Below, one piece after another: positions 41,793 to 42,043 of a stretch of DNA of 42,043 nt. The notes under the pieces are model-generated. The model was not told the origin of the DNA. It was given only the letters and a program-made list of their open reading frames with translations, and ran no database searches. Source of the DNA: Lapillicoccus sp. (lineage in GTDB: Bacteria; Actinomycetota; Actinomycetes; Actinomycetales; Dermatophilaceae); assembly GCF_025353065.1 (NCBI RefSeq), contig NZ_JANXRJ010000124.1:1-42043 (forward strand), written 5' to 3'. The first letter of the stretch is position 1. Every line of letters begins with the position of its first letter. The translations under genes and the position numbers were made by a program.

Positions 41793-42043
41793 ATGACCAC
41801 CAGACTGACGAGGCGCCTCGTCGGCGTCGCCACGGCGGGCGCCTGCGCCATCGCCGGACTCGCCGCGACGGGCAGCACCGCGCAGGCCACGGCCGGCAGG
41901 GCGCGACCCGACGCCGGACCGCTGATGAACATCCAGATCCTGTCCTTCAACGACTTCCACGGCAACCTCGAGCCCCCGGCCGGGTCGTCGGGCCGCGTCG
42001 TCGTCGACCACAGGATCGACCCGGCGACCGGCCTGCCGGTCGA
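41793..42043 (+). CDS. Secreted 5'-nucleotidase/metallophosphatase (5' end only)
   Basis: The first 83 codons are present; the gene runs off the window. A Sec signal (RRLVGVATAGACAIAGLAATGSTAQA) is followed by MNIQILSFNDFHGNLEP, the first metal-binding motif (FNDFHGN) of UshA/5'-nucleotidase metallophosphatases. It likely releases phosphate from extracellular nucleotides, which suits the surrounding phosphate genes. AGGGAG lies four nt before the ATG. Confidence 0.9.
   Translation, partial: MTTRLTRRLVGVATAGACAIAGLAATGSTAQATAGRARPDAGPLMNIQILSFNDFHGNLEPPAGSSGRVVVDHRIDPATGLPV

Overview
The window is high-GC actinobacterial chromosome. The calls pointing to this are mycothiol synthase (mshD), a mycobacterial-type mutT1 next to ppk1, an ESX-like type VII secretion (T7SS) locus, arsenate-mycothiol-type ArsC, several leaderless starts placed 6-8 nt after TANNNT -10 boxes, and a Streptomyces/Mycobacterium-type PHO box. 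Together with the gene content I would guess a Micrococcales member, possibly Intrasporangiaceae (Janibacter/Tetrasphaera/Knoellia-like). That placement is an inference. No phage, IS element or CRISPR array was seen.

Left part (1-16 kb). A tRNA-Lys(UUU) lies on the minus strand. It is followed by a three-gene operon for a split cytochrome b6/subunit IV-like membrane complex with no Rieske or cytochrome c gene beside it. Next come an arsenic operon (arsR-acr3-arsC) with a well-formed promoter/operator, and an extracytoplasmic flavinylation cassette (ferric-reductase-like oxidoreductase, FMN-binding protein, ApbE). On the minus strand are a Tat-like beta-lactamase-fold hydrolase and a NagZ-type hexosaminidase, which resemble the amiE/nagZ peptidoglycan-recycling pair. 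A Rossmann reductase and a sulfite-oxidase-type molybdoenzyme follow, then an NfeD/flotillin pair and the wreck of a trypsin-like protease gene.

Middle part (16-29 kb). A conserved hypothetical and a PspC protein precede a compact T7SS locus. It holds eccC with three ATPase modules (minus strand), divergent from an EccD-like gene, two WXG100-type genes, a mycosin gene that is frameshifted in this sequence, a second and more canonical EccD, and EccB. No EccE was found. A conserved helical protein and a hairpin-rich intergenic stretch close this part.

Right part (29-42 kb). This is a phosphate/polyphosphate neighbourhood. It contains a DUF47 (PhoU-like) protein with a Pit phosphate transporter, a PHO-box-preceded pstSCAB operon that runs on into a lipoprotein and a secreted protein, mutT1, an unusual in-frame MshD-Ppk1 fusion, and the start of a secreted 5'-nucleotidase. 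These genes would cover high- and low-affinity phosphate import, release of phosphate from nucleotides, and storage as polyphosphate.

Most notable are the MshD-Ppk1 fusion, the split b6f-like complex without a Rieske gene, the T7SS with two different EccD proteins and a broken mycosin, the secreted pair trailing the pst operon, and one 9-bp Gly-Ser-Ser repeat unit found in two unrelated exported or membrane proteins.
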